A stretch of 64,000 bases of DNA from Saprospiraceae bacterium (GTDB lineage: Bacteria; Bacteroidota; Bacteroidia; Chitinophagales; Saprospiraceae): assembly GCA_026986005.1 (NCBI GenBank), contig JALSPK010000174.1, forward strand, positions 1-64,000. Direction: 5' to 3'. The notes beneath the pieces were generated by a model. That model was not told where the DNA came from. It did no database searches and worked only from the letters and a program-made list of their open reading frames with translations. A program made the position numbers and the translations under genes. Of this stretch, positions 45,726 to 55,376 are shown in pieces; position 1 is the stretch's first letter, and every line of letters begins with the position of its first letter.

Positions 45726-46846
45726 TTATTTGCTACAGACTCAATAATCCGATATGTCTTTTGTGCCGAGTTGTCCCAAGAAAAGTTTTTTAACCTTTCA
45801 AATCCTTTTTTGATAAGAGTATGTCTTAGTTCTTCACTTTCCGAAATTTTATGCATCGCTTGTGATATTGATTCTATTGATTTGGGATCGACCAAAATAG
45901 CTGCATCACCAGCAACTTCAGGCATACTAGATGTGTTGGACGTAACAACAGGAATACCTGCTTCAAAACCTTCTAAGATAGGTATTCCAAAACCTTCAAA
46001 TAACGATACGTAAAACATTGCATCTGCACTACCAATAACCTCAGGTAATTTTTCTCTTTGAAGCTGTTTTGTAATTATACTGTCCCTGAAAGGTGAATCA
46101 TTAAGCGTTTTGTAATACTCTTCGGTTTTCCAGGCAGGTCGACCTATAATAGCAAGGTGGTAATTGTTGTCAGTCCTGCTCTTGAATAAGTCAAAAGCTT
46201 TTATAAGGTTTACAATGTTCTTCCTGGGATGAATTGAACCTAAGTATACGAAATATGGATTTCCTCTTGTTAAATGCTCTCTTATTTTATTACGCTTTAT
46301 TTGCGAGACAGGTTTAAAATGACCATTTGCTGCGTTGTGCACTACATCTATTTTATCTTTGTTAATACCATATTTGTCCTCGATGTCATTTTTTGTAAAT
46401 TGGGAAACAGCGATTATTTTTTTTGCTTCATTGTGAAATTTAGGAAAAAAATAATGATAATACTTTTTATTAAAATAATCTACATTATTTGTACAATGAA
46501 GAAATGCCAGATCATGACTTACTATTATCGTAGGTACTCCGGGTTTCAAAGGCATATAGGTGTCTCCAGAGAAGAAAATATCAGGTTTAATCTTTTTTAG
46601 TTGTCTTTTGATCATTATTTCCATCCAAATAATTAAAAGTAACGGATGTCTTGTGGGAGGAGATACAATAATCGGAGTTACGTTTTCAGCAAAAATAAAA
46701 CTTTTACTAAATGGTCTGTCAAAAAAGAAAAAGAATTGATCTTCAGGATGGTTAATAACTATTCGTTTTAAGATTTCAAAGTTAAATCTGGCAATCCCCT
46801 CCATCCGGTGCTCCAACAACAACCTTGTATTAACCGCTATCTTCAT
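45704..46846 (-). CDS. GT4-family glycosyltransferase
   Basis: The 380-residue protein has the GT-B fold of glycosyltransferase family 4: an N-terminal acceptor domain, a Tyr-Leu-Gly-Ser-Ile-His-Pro-Arg-Lys-Asn linker, and the nucleotide-sugar site Glu-Gly-Phe-Gly-Ile-Pro-x-x-Glu (the E-x7-E motif) followed by Pro-Glu-Val-Ala-Gly-Asp-Ala. It likely adds a hexose to a surface glycan; the acceptor is unknown. Its start overlaps the stop of the DUF4837 gene upstream by 4 bp. Confidence 0.92.
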   Translation of the reverse strand: MKIAVNTRLLLEHRMEGIARFNFEILKRIVINHPEDQFFFFFDRPFSKSFIFAENVTPIIVSPPTRHPLLLIIWMEIMIKRQLKKIKPDIFFSGDTYMPLKPGVPTIIVSHDLAFLHCTNNVDYFNKKYYHYFFPKFHNEAKKIIAVSQFTKNDIEDKYGINKDKIDVVHNAANGHFKPVSQIKRNKIREHLTRGNPYFVYLGSIHPRKNIVNLIKAFDLFKSRTDNNYHLAIIGRPAWKTEEYYKTLNDSPFRDSIITKQLQREKLPEVIGSADAMFYVSLFEGFGIPILEGFEAGIPVVTSNTSSMPEVAGDAAILVDPKSIESISQAMHKISESEELRHTLIKKGFERLKNFSWDNSAQKTYRIIESVANKKSDTNF

Positions 46847-47940
46847 TTAGTGTGTTTTTCAAATTGTAAAGTGTTAGCAATAATCATGAGCTGTTGCAAA
46901 TATTCTTTTTTGTCCTTACCGGGAGCAAATACAAAACCTAAAATAAAAGCTAGATCGTTTGAATTTTTATTTTTCACAAGATATGCTATAAAAGGCCCAC
47001 CCATGAAGTCGTCTGTCATTTCCCATATCCCTCTGAGTTCAATAGCAGTATTTTCATTTATTGTTCTAGAGAAAGACAAAACAGGCAAATCTTTATCATT
47101 TACTACTAATTTAGATTTTTCAGTATCTGAAGACACATATTTGCCGAAGTTGTTTATCAAATTGATAATATATTTTTTAGTAAATTGAGACGTATCTTTG
47201 TATTCAAGAGTCTTTACTATAATATTGCTGATAGCTTTTTTTGTATCTCGTCTACCCCAAAGCAATTTTTCGTCATCTTTGAATAATGCTTGAATATAGT
47301 CTTTCGGAATTTTGATGTTTATACCAAGCACTTCTTTTGCCCTTACTCCCATTATACCATTTACCCCTTGAAAATAAGTGGCGGATTTTATTTGAGGTTC
47401 GTCGTGAAGATGAATTTTATCGGTAATAATACTGAAATTATTTCTGATGGCATTTATGAGGTCATCAGCATTTTTACCTGCGATGTAGATTATTAGCTGG
47501 TCTCTAGCCCATTTATCTCTAGTATAAATTACATTGTACCCATCATTGTCTAGGATTTTTTGTACCCTTGACTTTCCCAGGTCTTTGTAGAACAATTTAG
47601 TTACTTTTGATGCGGTATCTTGCAAGTTGACGAGTATGATGTATGATCTCAATTGTCTTCTTAGTGGCTGAGCATCTATCTCTCGATATGTGAAGTACCT
47701 TGTATGAAACAAAGGTTCGGGATTAGGAGTAATAGGAAAAGCAGATTCAAAGAAATACTTAAAAGTATCGCCAATCTCGCTTTTTATAATTGACTTATCA
47801 GCTATTACAACTACATCATTTGATTTTGAAATAGCAATGGGCTTACTCATAGAGGCTTTTCCTGAATTGTTCATACAAGAAAAAATAGTAGTCAGACCCA
47901 ATAAAATTATTACTAAATAAATGAACCTAAATTTTATCAT
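46843..47940 (-). CDS. DUF4837 family lipoprotein
   Basis: The 365-residue protein has a lipoprotein signal ending Phe-Ser-Cys (Cys22) and a body that matches DUF4837, a Bacteroidota envelope family of unknown role, including the Phe-x-x-Ala-Phe-Pro-x-Thr-Pro-x-Pro-Glu segment and a Gly-Gly-Pro-Phe turn. It is co-translated with the glycosyltransferase (4-bp overlap), but a functional link is not established. Confidence 0.82.
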   Translation of the reverse strand: MIKFRFIYLVIILLGLTTIFSCMNNSGKASMSKPIAISKSNDVVVIADKSIIKSEIGDTFKYFFESAFPITPNPEPLFHTRYFTYREIDAQPLRRQLRSYIILVNLQDTASKVTKLFYKDLGKSRVQKILDNDGYNVIYTRDKWARDQLIIYIAGKNADDLINAIRNNFSIITDKIHLHDEPQIKSATYFQGVNGIMGVRAKEVLGINIKIPKDYIQALFKDDEKLLWGRRDTKKAISNIIVKTLEYKDTSQFTKKYIINLINNFGKYVSSDTEKSKLVVNDKDLPVLSFSRTINENTAIELRGIWEMTDDFMGGPFIAYLVKNKNSNDLAFILGFVFAPGKDKKEYLQQLMIIANTLQFEKHTK

Positions 47941-48040
47941 AATGCAAATATATTAATTTATTTGAATAGTAGTGAATTTACGCATGATACGCTTCAACTA
48001 TAAGATGCATTTTGTATTAATTTAGTTGTGTAGATATCTG

Positions 48041-49111
48041 CTATAAATGTAAAATATGATTTAAAATGTCATTCGATTTTGTATGCATTTTATTTAAAAG
48101 TTTTAATTGAACTTTGCTTCTGTTTAGATTTTGTTCAGGATAATCAACTTGATAATAAATATCATTTTCCAGATAATCGGTATAAAACCTGATTATTTGT
48201 TCAAATGTGATTATCAATGGGAATATCGTTAACCCATGAATTTCTTTACGAGTCAAATAGTCTTTCATTATCATCAAATACGCTGAAGCAAACCTTTGAA
48301 ATGAAGAAAAGTCAAAGTCAACTTTCTCAAGGTTTGTCTCATTTTCATCAGAAGTGTTGCACAATGATCTTACAGCATCTCCAAAATCTACCGGAATAAA
48401 CCCCGGCATTATAGTGTCATGGTCGATTAAACTTATAGCTGTATTGTTTTGAAAAAGAATATTTGATAATTTTGGGTCATTATGAACTACTCTATTAGGT
48501 AATGATTGGTTTTTTGTGATATTATCATATTTGTCAATGAGATATTCGTATTTGTGAAGTTTTGAAAATATATTTTTGGTATGCTTTAGTCTTTTAGGAT
48601 TTTTATTTACTATTCTGATTAGATTTTCCCATCTTAATTTAATATTGTGAAAATCGGGAATAGTTTCATTTATAATGTTAATAGGTAAATCTAGTGTAAA
48701 CAGATGAAATTTTGCAATAATCTTACCGGATTCAGTTGATATTGTTTTTTCGTCCAATAAATTTGGAGGCGTATTGGGAATATAATCCGATAAACGCCAA
48801 ATTGAGTTGAACACATCTTTATAATAAGGCGTGCCTTGTGATGAAAAATAAATTTTAGAGTTTTTATACCCCTTGAATTTATTACTTTTTAGTTTTTTGT
48901 CAATATGTTCCGATACATTAATGATATTGGTCATAAGTTTTTTGTAATCTGGAAAAATATCAGTATTTATTTTTTGAAGAATAAATGATTTTTTATTTGC
49001 TTTTAGCTCCAACTTGAATGTTTTGTTGATAAGTCCGCTATTCAATTCCATAAAAAGCAGTTCACTATCTAAAACTTCAAATTGTTTAATTATATGATTC
49101 AAAATTTCCAT
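48041..49111 (-). CDS. aminoglycoside-phosphotransferase-fold kinase, NahK-like
   Basis: The 356-residue protein has an APH-type kinase fold: an N-terminal ATP-binding lobe, the catalytic loop His-Asn-Asp-Pro-Lys-x-x-Asn (about residue 210) and the metal site Ile-Asp-His-Asp (DFG position). The sequence around it resembles N-acetylhexosamine 1-kinases and related sugar or amino-alcohol kinases. Its start shares one base with the tatD-family stop, so both are one transcript. The substrate is uncertain. Confidence 0.82.
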   Translation of the reverse strand: MEILNHIIKQFEVLDSELLFMELNSGLINKTFKLELKANKKSFILQKINTDIFPDYKKLMTNIINVSEHIDKKLKSNKFKGYKNSKIYFSSQGTPYYKDVFNSIWRLSDYIPNTPPNLLDEKTISTESGKIIAKFHLFTLDLPINIINETIPDFHNIKLRWENLIRIVNKNPKRLKHTKNIFSKLHKYEYLIDKYDNITKNQSLPNRVVHNDPKLSNILFQNNTAISLIDHDTIMPGFIPVDFGDAVRSLCNTSDENETNLEKVDFDFSSFQRFASAYLMIMKDYLTRKEIHGLTIFPLIITFEQIIRFYTDYLENDIYYQVDYPEQNLNRSKVQLKLLNKMHTKSNDILNHILHL

Positions 49112-49875
49112 TATTTATCAAATACTTTTGAAGCATTTTTTGTAGTTATATCAGCAACATCTTTGATTGATATGTTTTTCAAATCTGCTAATTCTGCAGC
49201 TATGTGTATTAAGTAAGAGCTTTCATTTCTCTTCCCTCTAAAAGGAACAGGGGGGAGATAAGGGGCATCAGTTTCCAACAAAAGGAATTCCATAGGTATT
49301 TGGGAGACTATTTCTTTTAATCCACTATTTTTATAGGTTAAAATCCCTCCTATCCCCATATGAAAACCGAGTTTCATTATTTTAAAGGCTTGATTGATGT
49401 TTCCGGTAAAGCAGTGAAAAATACCTTTGAGACTTCCATCTTGATATTTATCTATTATATCAATAGTAAGGTCTATGGCATCTCTAGCATGGATAATTAC
49501 AGGCAAATTTAATTCTTTTGCCCACTGGATTTGTTTACTAAAGGCATCTGTTTGTTCCTTTTTATACGTCTTGTCCCAATACAAATCAATACCTACTTCA
49601 CCCACACCGGCATAATCTCCTTCAGATAACTCTTTTTCAATTACAAGCAATGACTTTTTATAATTTTCATCAACAGAACCGGGATGAAGCCCCATCATCA
49701 TTTTGAAATACTCAGAATCTTTCTCCTCTAAAACTTTCATTCTTTCAATACTATCCAAATCGATATTGGGTAAATATATTTTTGATATATTATTTGATTT
49801 TGCAGAGGCGATGACTTTGTCAATGTCTTTATCAAACTGATGAGAATAAAGATGAGAGTGTGTATCTATAAACAT
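49111..49875 (-). CDS. TatD family metal-dependent DNase
   Basis: The 254-residue protein has all metal ligands of TatD: Asp4-x-His6-x-His8, Gly-Glu-Val-Gly-Ile-Asp, His-Ala-Arg-Asp, His-Cys-Phe-Thr-Gly and Glu-Thr-Asp-Ala-Pro. TatD enzymes are 3'-5' DNases involved in DNA repair and clearance. Length is typical. It is the first gene of a minus-strand pair with the kinase-like gene. Confidence 0.93.
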   Translation of the reverse strand: MFIDTHSHLYSHQFDKDIDKVIASAKSNNISKIYLPNIDLDSIERMKVLEEKDSEYFKMMMGLHPGSVDENYKKSLLVIEKELSEGDYAGVGEVGIDLYWDKTYKKEQTDAFSKQIQWAKELNLPVIIHARDAIDLTIDIIDKYQDGSLKGIFHCFTGNINQAFKIMKLGFHMGIGGILTYKNSGLKEIVSQIPMEFLLLETDAPYLPPVPFRGKRNESSYLIHIAAELADLKNISIKDVADITTKNASKVFDK

Positions 49876-50198
49876 ACTATATATTAATTTGAAATTGGAC
49901 TATATTAAGCTGGCAAAAAATTTTGTATTTAATAATATAAAACTTAATCACAATTTAGTTTAAAATGGGCAAATATAAATTAAAGCACTGGACAAATTAG
50001 TAATCTGATGAAAATATTTTTTATTGGCATACAACCAAAATCTTCATACAATCATCTTAATATTATCAAATGTCTAATTTTTAGTCTAAAACACATTAAC
50101 TAATAATAAATCTATTTTTCAATGCAAAGAGAATTTGAAAAATATTATGAAAAACTGATTTTTTTTATGATTTTTGCGTTCACGTAATGCAAGACTTT
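49876..50198. other. intergenic region upstream of tRNA-Ser
   Basis: This 323-bp stretch is strongly AT-rich and has no supported gene. It must hold the minus-strand promoter of the TatD gene and the plus-strand promoter of the tRNA; I cannot place either with confidence. Confidence 0.4.
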
Positions 50199-50286
50199 GG
50201 AGAGTTGGCCGAGCGGCTTAAGGCGCACGCTTGGAAAGCGTGTGTACCCCAAAAGGGTACCAAGGGTTCAAATCCCTTACTCTCCG
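50199..50286 (+). tRNA. trnS(gga): tRNA-Ser(GGA)
   Basis: The 88-nt gene folds into a class II tRNA with a long variable arm. The acceptor stem GGAGAGT pairs with ACTCTCC (50279-50285), the anticodon loop contains TTGGAAA (anticodon GGA, reading UCC/UCU), the variable arm is the GTACCCC...GGGTACC hairpin, and the T loop is GGTTCAAATCC. The 3' CCA is not encoded, so the cca product must add it. Confidence 0.95.
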
Positions 50287-50505
50287 CAAATTGCTTTTTA
50301 GAAGATAAATCTTAAAGAAGATTTGAGAAAATGTAAATGAAAAGTATTACGAGAATTGCAAGGATTATTTATAGCTTTTTCATAAATTTAGCATAAAAAT
50401 TGTTAAAAAGTGTGATAAATTTTAGGAAATATAAATATTGTTTGTATTTTTAAAGCTTGAAAGTAAATTTATAATTAAAATTATTCAAAAGAAAACAAAG
50501 AGATT

Positions 50506-51222
50506 ATGCGAAAATTACTAGTATTTTTAGGTGTTTTTATCAGTACAGCTTACTTCAATGCTGTAAATTTAATGGCAGGAGATGGTGTATCATCATTTCA
50601 AATTTTGAAAGAAAAATTTATTGAAGGGGATTGGAGATTTATGAGTTTGGTATTGGTTGTTTTGATATTGGGTCTTGCATTCAGTATTGAGAGGATTATC
50701 ACATTAAACTTAGCAACTGTTAATGTTAATAAGTTGATGAAGAAGGTTGATGATAAATTGGCAGAAGGGGATATGGAAGGTGCGATGGAGATATGTAAAT
50801 CAACTCCCGGACCTACTTCAGCAGTAGTATATGAAGGATTGAAAAATGCAAAATATGGTCCGGAAGCTGTTGAAAAGTCAATAGTATCTTTTGGTTCTGT
50901 GCAAATGGGACATTTAGAAAAAGGATTGGTTTGGATTTCACTTTTTATTGCAATTGCACCGATGTTGGGATTCCTTGGTACTGTAATTGGTATGATTCAG
51001 GCATTTGATACTATCCAACAAGTAGGGGATATTTCTCCCACTGTTGTTGCCGGTGGTATTAAGGTAGCGCTTTTGACAACCGTATTCGGTTTGATTTCAG
51101 CTATTATACTTCAAATATTCTACAACTATATTGTAACAAAGATCGATGGTATCGTGATCAGTATGGAAGAAGCTTCTATCACATTTTTGGATATGTTGAT
51201 AGAAAGAGGTGTTTTTAAATAA
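50506..51222 (+). CDS. exbB: ExbB/TolQ/MotA-family proton channel protein
   Basis: ExbB forms the pentameric inner-membrane proton channel that energises TonB. The 238-residue protein has an N-terminal hydrophobic stretch, a membrane helix near 48-66 and two more near 138-160 and 180-205, with the family segment Pro-Met-Leu-Gly-Phe-Leu-Gly-Thr-Val-x-Gly-Met-Ile and the Thr-Thr-Val-Phe-Gly-Leu motif. It opens a four-gene operon with a small membrane protein and two ExbD proteins. It could power the SusC-type transporter in this window. Confidence 0.93.
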   Translation: MRKLLVFLGVFISTAYFNAVNLMAGDGVSSFQILKEKFIEGDWRFMSLVLVVLILGLAFSIERIITLNLATVNVNKLMKKVDDKLAEGDMEGAMEICKSTPGPTSAVVYEGLKNAKYGPEAVEKSIVSFGSVQMGHLEKGLVWISLFIAIAPMLGFLGTVIGMIQAFDTIQQVGDISPTVVAGGIKVALLTTVFGLISAIILQIFYNYIVTKIDGIVISMEEASITFLDMLIERGVFK

Positions 51223-51240
51223 AAAGTAAAAAATAAAATT

Positions 51241-51753
51241 ATGAATAAAGTCTATAATTTTTTCATGAAATATGGAGGTCTGCTCGCATTGGTGATTTCT
51301 GTGTTGATACTAGTGGTATACTTTTTTAGTATTACCGGTGGTTTCTCAAGTACAGAAGGTATCGATTCCGGTACGGATCTTGCAAAATACATTCACGAGA
51401 AGGATGCTCAGCCGATTAATTTTTTCAACTTTGGTCTGAAGGCAGCTATTTTTATGACGTTCTTAGCTGCTATTGCATGGATTCTTTTCGGTTTGTTTGG
51501 GTTGGTATTAGACCCAAAAGGTTCGCTTAAGTTTTTGTTGAGCTTCGGTGTTGTTGTGGTGTTGTTCTTTATATTCAAAGGCTCGTCAGATAATGAAACA
51601 ACAGGAAGACTGGGTGAGCTATTGGTAGACCCTGAATATCACGTTGGTGACTGGGGTCCAACTATTACTGCCGGACTTAAGACTATGTTAAGTTTGTTCG
51701 GATTGTCCGTAGTGACATTGATAGTAAGTGAATTGTTAAGTATGTTTAAATAA
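51241..51753 (+). CDS. uncharacterised four-helix membrane protein in the exb operon
   Basis: The 170-residue protein has about four hydrophobic helices (about 12-32, 66-90, 96-112 and 145-168) and a periplasmic loop after the first. I do not know a named family, but a gene of this size sits between exbB and exbD in other Bacteroidota. The spacings (18 bp before, 6 bp after) show it belongs to the operon; it may be an extra subunit of the proton channel. Confidence 0.8.
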   Translation: MNKVYNFFMKYGGLLALVISVLILVVYFFSITGGFSSTEGIDSGTDLAKYIHEKDAQPINFFNFGLKAAIFMTFLAAIAWILFGLFGLVLDPKGSLKFLLSFGVVVVLFFIFKGSSDNETTGRLGELLVDPEYHVGDWGPTITAGLKTMLSLFGLSVVTLIVSELLSMFK

Positions 51754-51759
51754 TTTATT

Positions 51760-52320
51760 ATGGCTAGAAAAAGTTCAAAAGATAGGGTGAGTAATGAAGT
51801 GAATGCCGGTTCTATGGCCGATATTGCTTTCTTGCTTTTGATTTTCTTCCTTGTAACTACTACAATGGATCAGGATAAAGGATTGCTTGTGAAGTTGCCA
51901 CCATGGGATGATAACCCCGTAAAGCAGGAAGTTAAAATTAAAAAGAGGAATGTTTTTTCTGTTTTGGTTAATGCTAATGACGAGCTTTTGGTTAGAGGTA
52001 CGCCTGTAGATATAAATATTTTAAGATTAAAAACGAAAGAGTTTTTGATGAATCCTAAAGGAGCAGAGGATATGGCAGAATCTCCTACAAAAGCTATTAT
52101 TTCATTAAAGAATGATAGGGGGACTCATTATTCAAAATATCTTGCTGTATATAATGAGCTGAAAGCGGCTTATAATGAATTGCGTAATGAAGAATCACAG
52201 AAAAGATATGGAAAACCATTGGATAAATTGCCAAGAGCAAAACAGAAAATAATTTTAGCTCAGATACCTTTAATCCTTTCGGAAGCTGAGTCTACAAATT
52301 ATGGAGAGGAAGATAAGTAG
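51760..52320 (+). CDS. exbD: ExbD/TolR-family protein (first copy)
   Basis: ExbD has one membrane helix with a key Asp and a periplasmic domain. This 186-residue protein has the Asn-Ala-Gly-Ser-Met-Ala-Asp-Ile-Ala-Phe-Leu-Leu-Leu-Ile-Phe-Phe segment (about 15-32) carrying the Asp. The C-terminal part is longer than in classic ExbD and contains Lys/Glu-rich helices. It starts 6 bp after the small membrane protein and is followed by a second ExbD. Confidence 0.92.
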   Translation: MARKSSKDRVSNEVNAGSMADIAFLLLIFFLVTTTMDQDKGLLVKLPPWDDNPVKQEVKIKKRNVFSVLVNANDELLVRGTPVDINILRLKTKEFLMNPKGAEDMAESPTKAIISLKNDRGTHYSKYLAVYNELKAAYNELRNEESQKRYGKPLDKLPRAKQKIILAQIPLILSEAESTNYGEEDK

Positions 52321-52345
52321 TTTTAATATTTAAATAAAGAATAAT

Positions 52346-52825
52346 ATGTCAAAATTTGAAAAAAAACGAGGAAAAACCTCACCGGCTATATCTACAGCAT
52401 CATTACCGGATATTATTTTTATGTTGTTGTTCTTTTTTATGACAGTGACAGTTATGAGAAATAGTTCGCTCAAGGTGGATGTAAATATACCTGAAGCGAC
52501 AGAGTTGACAAAATTGGAGAAGAAGTCCTTAGTTAATTTTGTTTTTATCGGCAAACCAATGGTACAATATCAGGCTGTAAGAGGTACTAGTCCACAATTG
52601 CAACTTGGAGATAAGTTTTCTAATATTAATGATATTCCTGTGTTTTTAGAAAAACACAGAGCCAAGGTTCCGGAAAAGCAAAGGTCAATGATTATTTCTT
52701 CATTGAAAATAGATAGCAAAGTCACTATGGGCATTGTATCTGATGTAAAAGATCAATTGAGAAAATCAGAGCAGCTCAAAGTTAACTATTCTGCCAAAGC
52801 AAGAGCAGGTGATAAATTCAAATAA
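52346..52825 (+). CDS. exbD: ExbD/TolR-family protein (second copy)
   Basis: The 159-residue protein has the ExbD helix with Thr-Ala-Ser-Leu-Pro-Asp-Ile-Ile-Phe-Met-Leu-Leu-Phe-Phe-Phe (about 16-31), including the functional Asp, and a periplasmic domain. It differs clearly from the first copy and probably forms a heteromer with it. A terminator at 52889 ends the operon. Confidence 0.92.
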   Translation: MSKFEKKRGKTSPAISTASLPDIIFMLLFFFMTVTVMRNSSLKVDVNIPEATELTKLEKKSLVNFVFIGKPMVQYQAVRGTSPQLQLGDKFSNINDIPVFLEKHRAKVPEKQRSMIISSLKIDSKVTMGIVSDVKDQLRKSEQLKVNYSAKARAGDKFK

Positions 52826-52888
52826 TATCAAATTTACAAAGGTTTATGATATAAAATAGATATAAATACAATAGATGAATTATGAATT

Positions 52889-52920
52889 AAAAGGGATTGA
52901 ATTTATTCAGTCCCTTTTTT
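52889..52920 (+). terminator. rho-independent terminator of the exb operon
   Basis: An inverted repeat (52889-52902 with 52905-52918, one T-G pair) is followed by T residues, 64 bp after the last exbD stop. The rest of the 399-bp gap 52826-53224 holds the short palindromic repeat at 52941 and a likely promoter at 53114, but no gene. Confidence 0.75.
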
Positions 52921-52940
52921 ATTGCGATGGTATAAATATT

Positions 52941-52997
52941 GTCTGTCTATAAATTGCTTTATTTTTCAAAAATCAAGTACTTTATGGACAGACACTA
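52941..52997. repeat. mini palindromic repeat (same family as 17123-17286)
   Basis: The 19-base ends (52941-52959 and 52975-52993) match as inverted repeats at 16 positions and share the GTCTGTCTATAAA core with the larger element. Only about 15 bases separate them. The right side ends in ACTA, keeping the TA flank seen elsewhere. Confidence 0.7.
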
Positions 52998-53113
52998 AAT
53001 AAAATCTTTTTTATTTATTCTATTTCCAAATAAAATAAATTGCTATTAATAATCAGACTTATAAATATAATACATTTATTTGTTGTTTAATTTAGTTTGT
53101 TTTAACTAAAATA

Positions 53114-53121
53114 TAATTTTG
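53114..53121 (+). promoter_or_regulatory. -7 box of a likely promoter for the EF-G-like gene
   Basis: TAATTTTG is an exact TAnnTTTG box, 103 bases before the start codon. The upstream TTTG at 53096-53099 is only 14 bases away, so the spacing is not ideal. Confidence 0.35.
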
Positions 53122-53224
53122 TGGGTAAATAAAAAGTTCGTAAATTCATGCCTTGTTTAAAACGATACCAATTTTAAGATACAATTGGTTAAGCGTAATT
53201 GTGATACTATAAAATAAAAATATT

Positions 53225-55351
53225 ATGAGCTTAGAAACGAAAAACATTAGAAACATTGTTTTATTAGGGCATTCAGGATGTGGTAAGACCACAATGATAG
53301 AGGCCATGCTATTTGAAGCAAAAGGAATTTCAAGAATTGGAAGTATTGAAGGAAAGTCAACGACTTCTGATTTCACAAATATTGAAAAGGATAAAGGTAA
53401 TTCTATTTTCAGTACTTTGGTGCATGCAAAGTGGAAGGACTCTAAAATTAATATAATCGATACTCCCGGATTGGATGATTTTGTAGGGGAAGTAGTTTCT
53501 TCAATGAAAATTGCTGATACCGCAGGTATCGTTTTGAATAGTACAAGCGGTGTAGAAGTAGGTACGGAATTAGTGTGGGAGAATATTGAAAAATATGGTA
53601 CTCCGGCCTTTTTTGTTATTAATCAAATGGATCACGACAAGTCTGATTACGATAAAACCTTGGAACAGGCAATAGATCGATTCGGAAAGAATGTTTTGCC
53701 TTTGCAGTTTCCATATAATCAGGGAACCGGTTTTGATAGTATAGTGGATGCCTTGAGAATGGTGATGTATGTATTTCCGGAAGGTGGAGGAAAACCGGAA
53801 AAGAAAGAAATTCCCGCTGATGTATTGGAGAGAGCACAAGAGATGCATAATGCAATAGTTGAAGCTGCTGCTGAAGAAGATGAAGCATTGATGGAAAAAT
53901 TCTTTGAAGATGGTTCTTTGAGTGAGGAAGATTTGACACAAGGTCTTAAAATTGCACTTATCAATCAGGATATTTATCCATTGTTTATAACTTCATCCAA
54001 AAATAATATGGGAACAGGTAGAGTAATGGGATTTATAAATGACATTGTTCCTTCACCTGCTGATAGAGCTCCTGCCAAACTTGAGGATGGTGGCACATTG
54101 GAATGTAAAACAGATGGACCTAATGCCTTGTTCATATTTAAGACAATGTCTGAACCACAAGTTGGGTTGGTATCATATTTCAAAGTCTATTCGGGTATAA
54201 TTAAATCAGGAGTAGATTTGGAGAATAAAGAAAATAGGACAATAGAAAGACTAAATCAGATTTTTGTTACCAATGGTAAAACAAGGGAGCAAGTTGATGA
54301 AATAGTAGCGGGAGATATTGGTGTAACTGTAAAATTAAAGAACTCTCATACAAACAATACACTTGCAGAAAAAGGTGTTGATTTCAAGATTGAGAAAATT
54401 TCATTTCCTGAACCACGAATTAGGGAGGCAATCATACCTCCCGGTAAGGCTGAAATGGAGAAGCTTATGAAAGCGTTGCATCAAATCGAAGAGGAAGATC
54501 CTACATTGAAATTGGAACAAAATGCTACACTGAAGCAAACAATAGTACATGGTCAGGGGCAACTTCACCTCGATATAATAAAGTATCGAATAGAAAAAAT
54601 GAATGGAATCTCAATGGATTTCACTAAGCCAAAAGTGCCATATCGTGAGACAATAACTAAAATGTCAGAAGGTAGTTACAGACATAAAAAACAATCAGGA
54701 GGAGCAGGACAATTTGCCGAAGTGCATATGAGAATAGAGCCATATATTGAAGGGATGTCAGATCCTGCAGGTTTGACAGTAAGAAATAAAGAAATGGAAG
54801 AATTAGATTGGGGAGGTAATTTGTCCTACTTGTGGTGTATCGTCGGAGGCTCTATTGATAAGAACTACTCCAATGCGATAAAAAAAGGTATTGTTCAAAG
54901 GATGGAAGAAGGTCCATTGACAGGATCAAATGTACAGGATATCAGAGTTAGTGTATTTGATGGTAAAATGCACCCTGTGGACTCATCAGATATGGCATTT
55001 ATGATAGCCACTTCATATTTATTTAAAGACTTGTTTGTAAAATCAGCACCTAAGCTTTTGGAACCAATATATGAAGTGTCAATTTTGTGTCCGGAAGAAT
55101 CTATGGGAGATATAATGAGTGATCTGCAAACGAGAAGAGCGATTATTCAGGGAATGGATAGTGAAGGCCATTACCAAAAGATAATAGCTAAAGTACCATT
55201 GGCTGAGTTGTATAAGTATTCGTCAATATTGCGTTCGTTGTCACAGGGTAGAGCCAAGTTCTCACGTGTGTTTTCAGATTATGCACCTGTTCCGCATGAA
55301 CTACAACAAGGTTTGATTGCAGAATACAAAGCTCAACAAGAAGAAGATTAG
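53225..55351 (+). CDS. elongation factor G-like GTPase
   Basis: The 708-residue protein has the EF-G domain order: G domain with G1 Gly15-His-Ser-Gly-Cys-Gly-Lys-Thr22, G3 Asp-Thr-Pro-Gly-Leu-Asp-Asp and G4 Asn-Gln-Met-Asp, then domains II-V. The canonical EF-G G1 is Ala-His-Ile-Asp-Ala-Gly-Lys-Thr, and G4 is Asn-Lys-Met-Asp, so this is an EF-G paralogue (FusA2-like), not the main translocase. Its role is probably in translation under particular conditions or recycling. Confidence 0.9.
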   Translation: MSLETKNIRNIVLLGHSGCGKTTMIEAMLFEAKGISRIGSIEGKSTTSDFTNIEKDKGNSIFSTLVHAKWKDSKINIIDTPGLDDFVGEVVSSMKIADTAGIVLNSTSGVEVGTELVWENIEKYGTPAFFVINQMDHDKSDYDKTLEQAIDRFGKNVLPLQFPYNQGTGFDSIVDALRMVMYVFPEGGGKPEKKEIPADVLERAQEMHNAIVEAAAEEDEALMEKFFEDGSLSEEDLTQGLKIALINQDIYPLFITSSKNNMGTGRVMGFINDIVPSPADRAPAKLEDGGTLECKTDGPNALFIFKTMSEPQVGLVSYFKVYSGIIKSGVDLENKENRTIERLNQIFVTNGKTREQVDEIVAGDIGVTVKLKNSHTNNTLAEKGVDFKIEKISFPEPRIREAIIPPGKAEMEKLMKALHQIEEEDPTLKLEQNATLKQTIVHGQGQLHLDIIKYRIEKMNGISMDFTKPKVPYRETITKMSEGSYRHKKQSGGAGQFAEVHMRIEPYIEGMSDPAGLTVRNKEMEELDWGGNLSYLWCIVGGSIDKNYSNAIKKGIVQRMEEGPLTGSNVQDIRVSVFDGKMHPVDSSDMAFMIATSYLFKDLFVKSAPKLLEPIYEVSILCPEESMGDIMSDLQTRRAIIQGMDSEGHYQKIIAKVPLAELYKYSSILRSLSQGRAKFSRVFSDYAPVPHELQQGLIAEYKAQQEED

Positions 55352-55376
55352 GAATATTTCCTGATTTTATGTAAGC

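Noticed and set aside
45684-46013. Plus-strand open frame opposite the end of the glycosyltransferase gene
   Set aside because: It is antisense to conserved glycosyltransferase motifs and crosses the bidirectional terminator, so it is a shadow.
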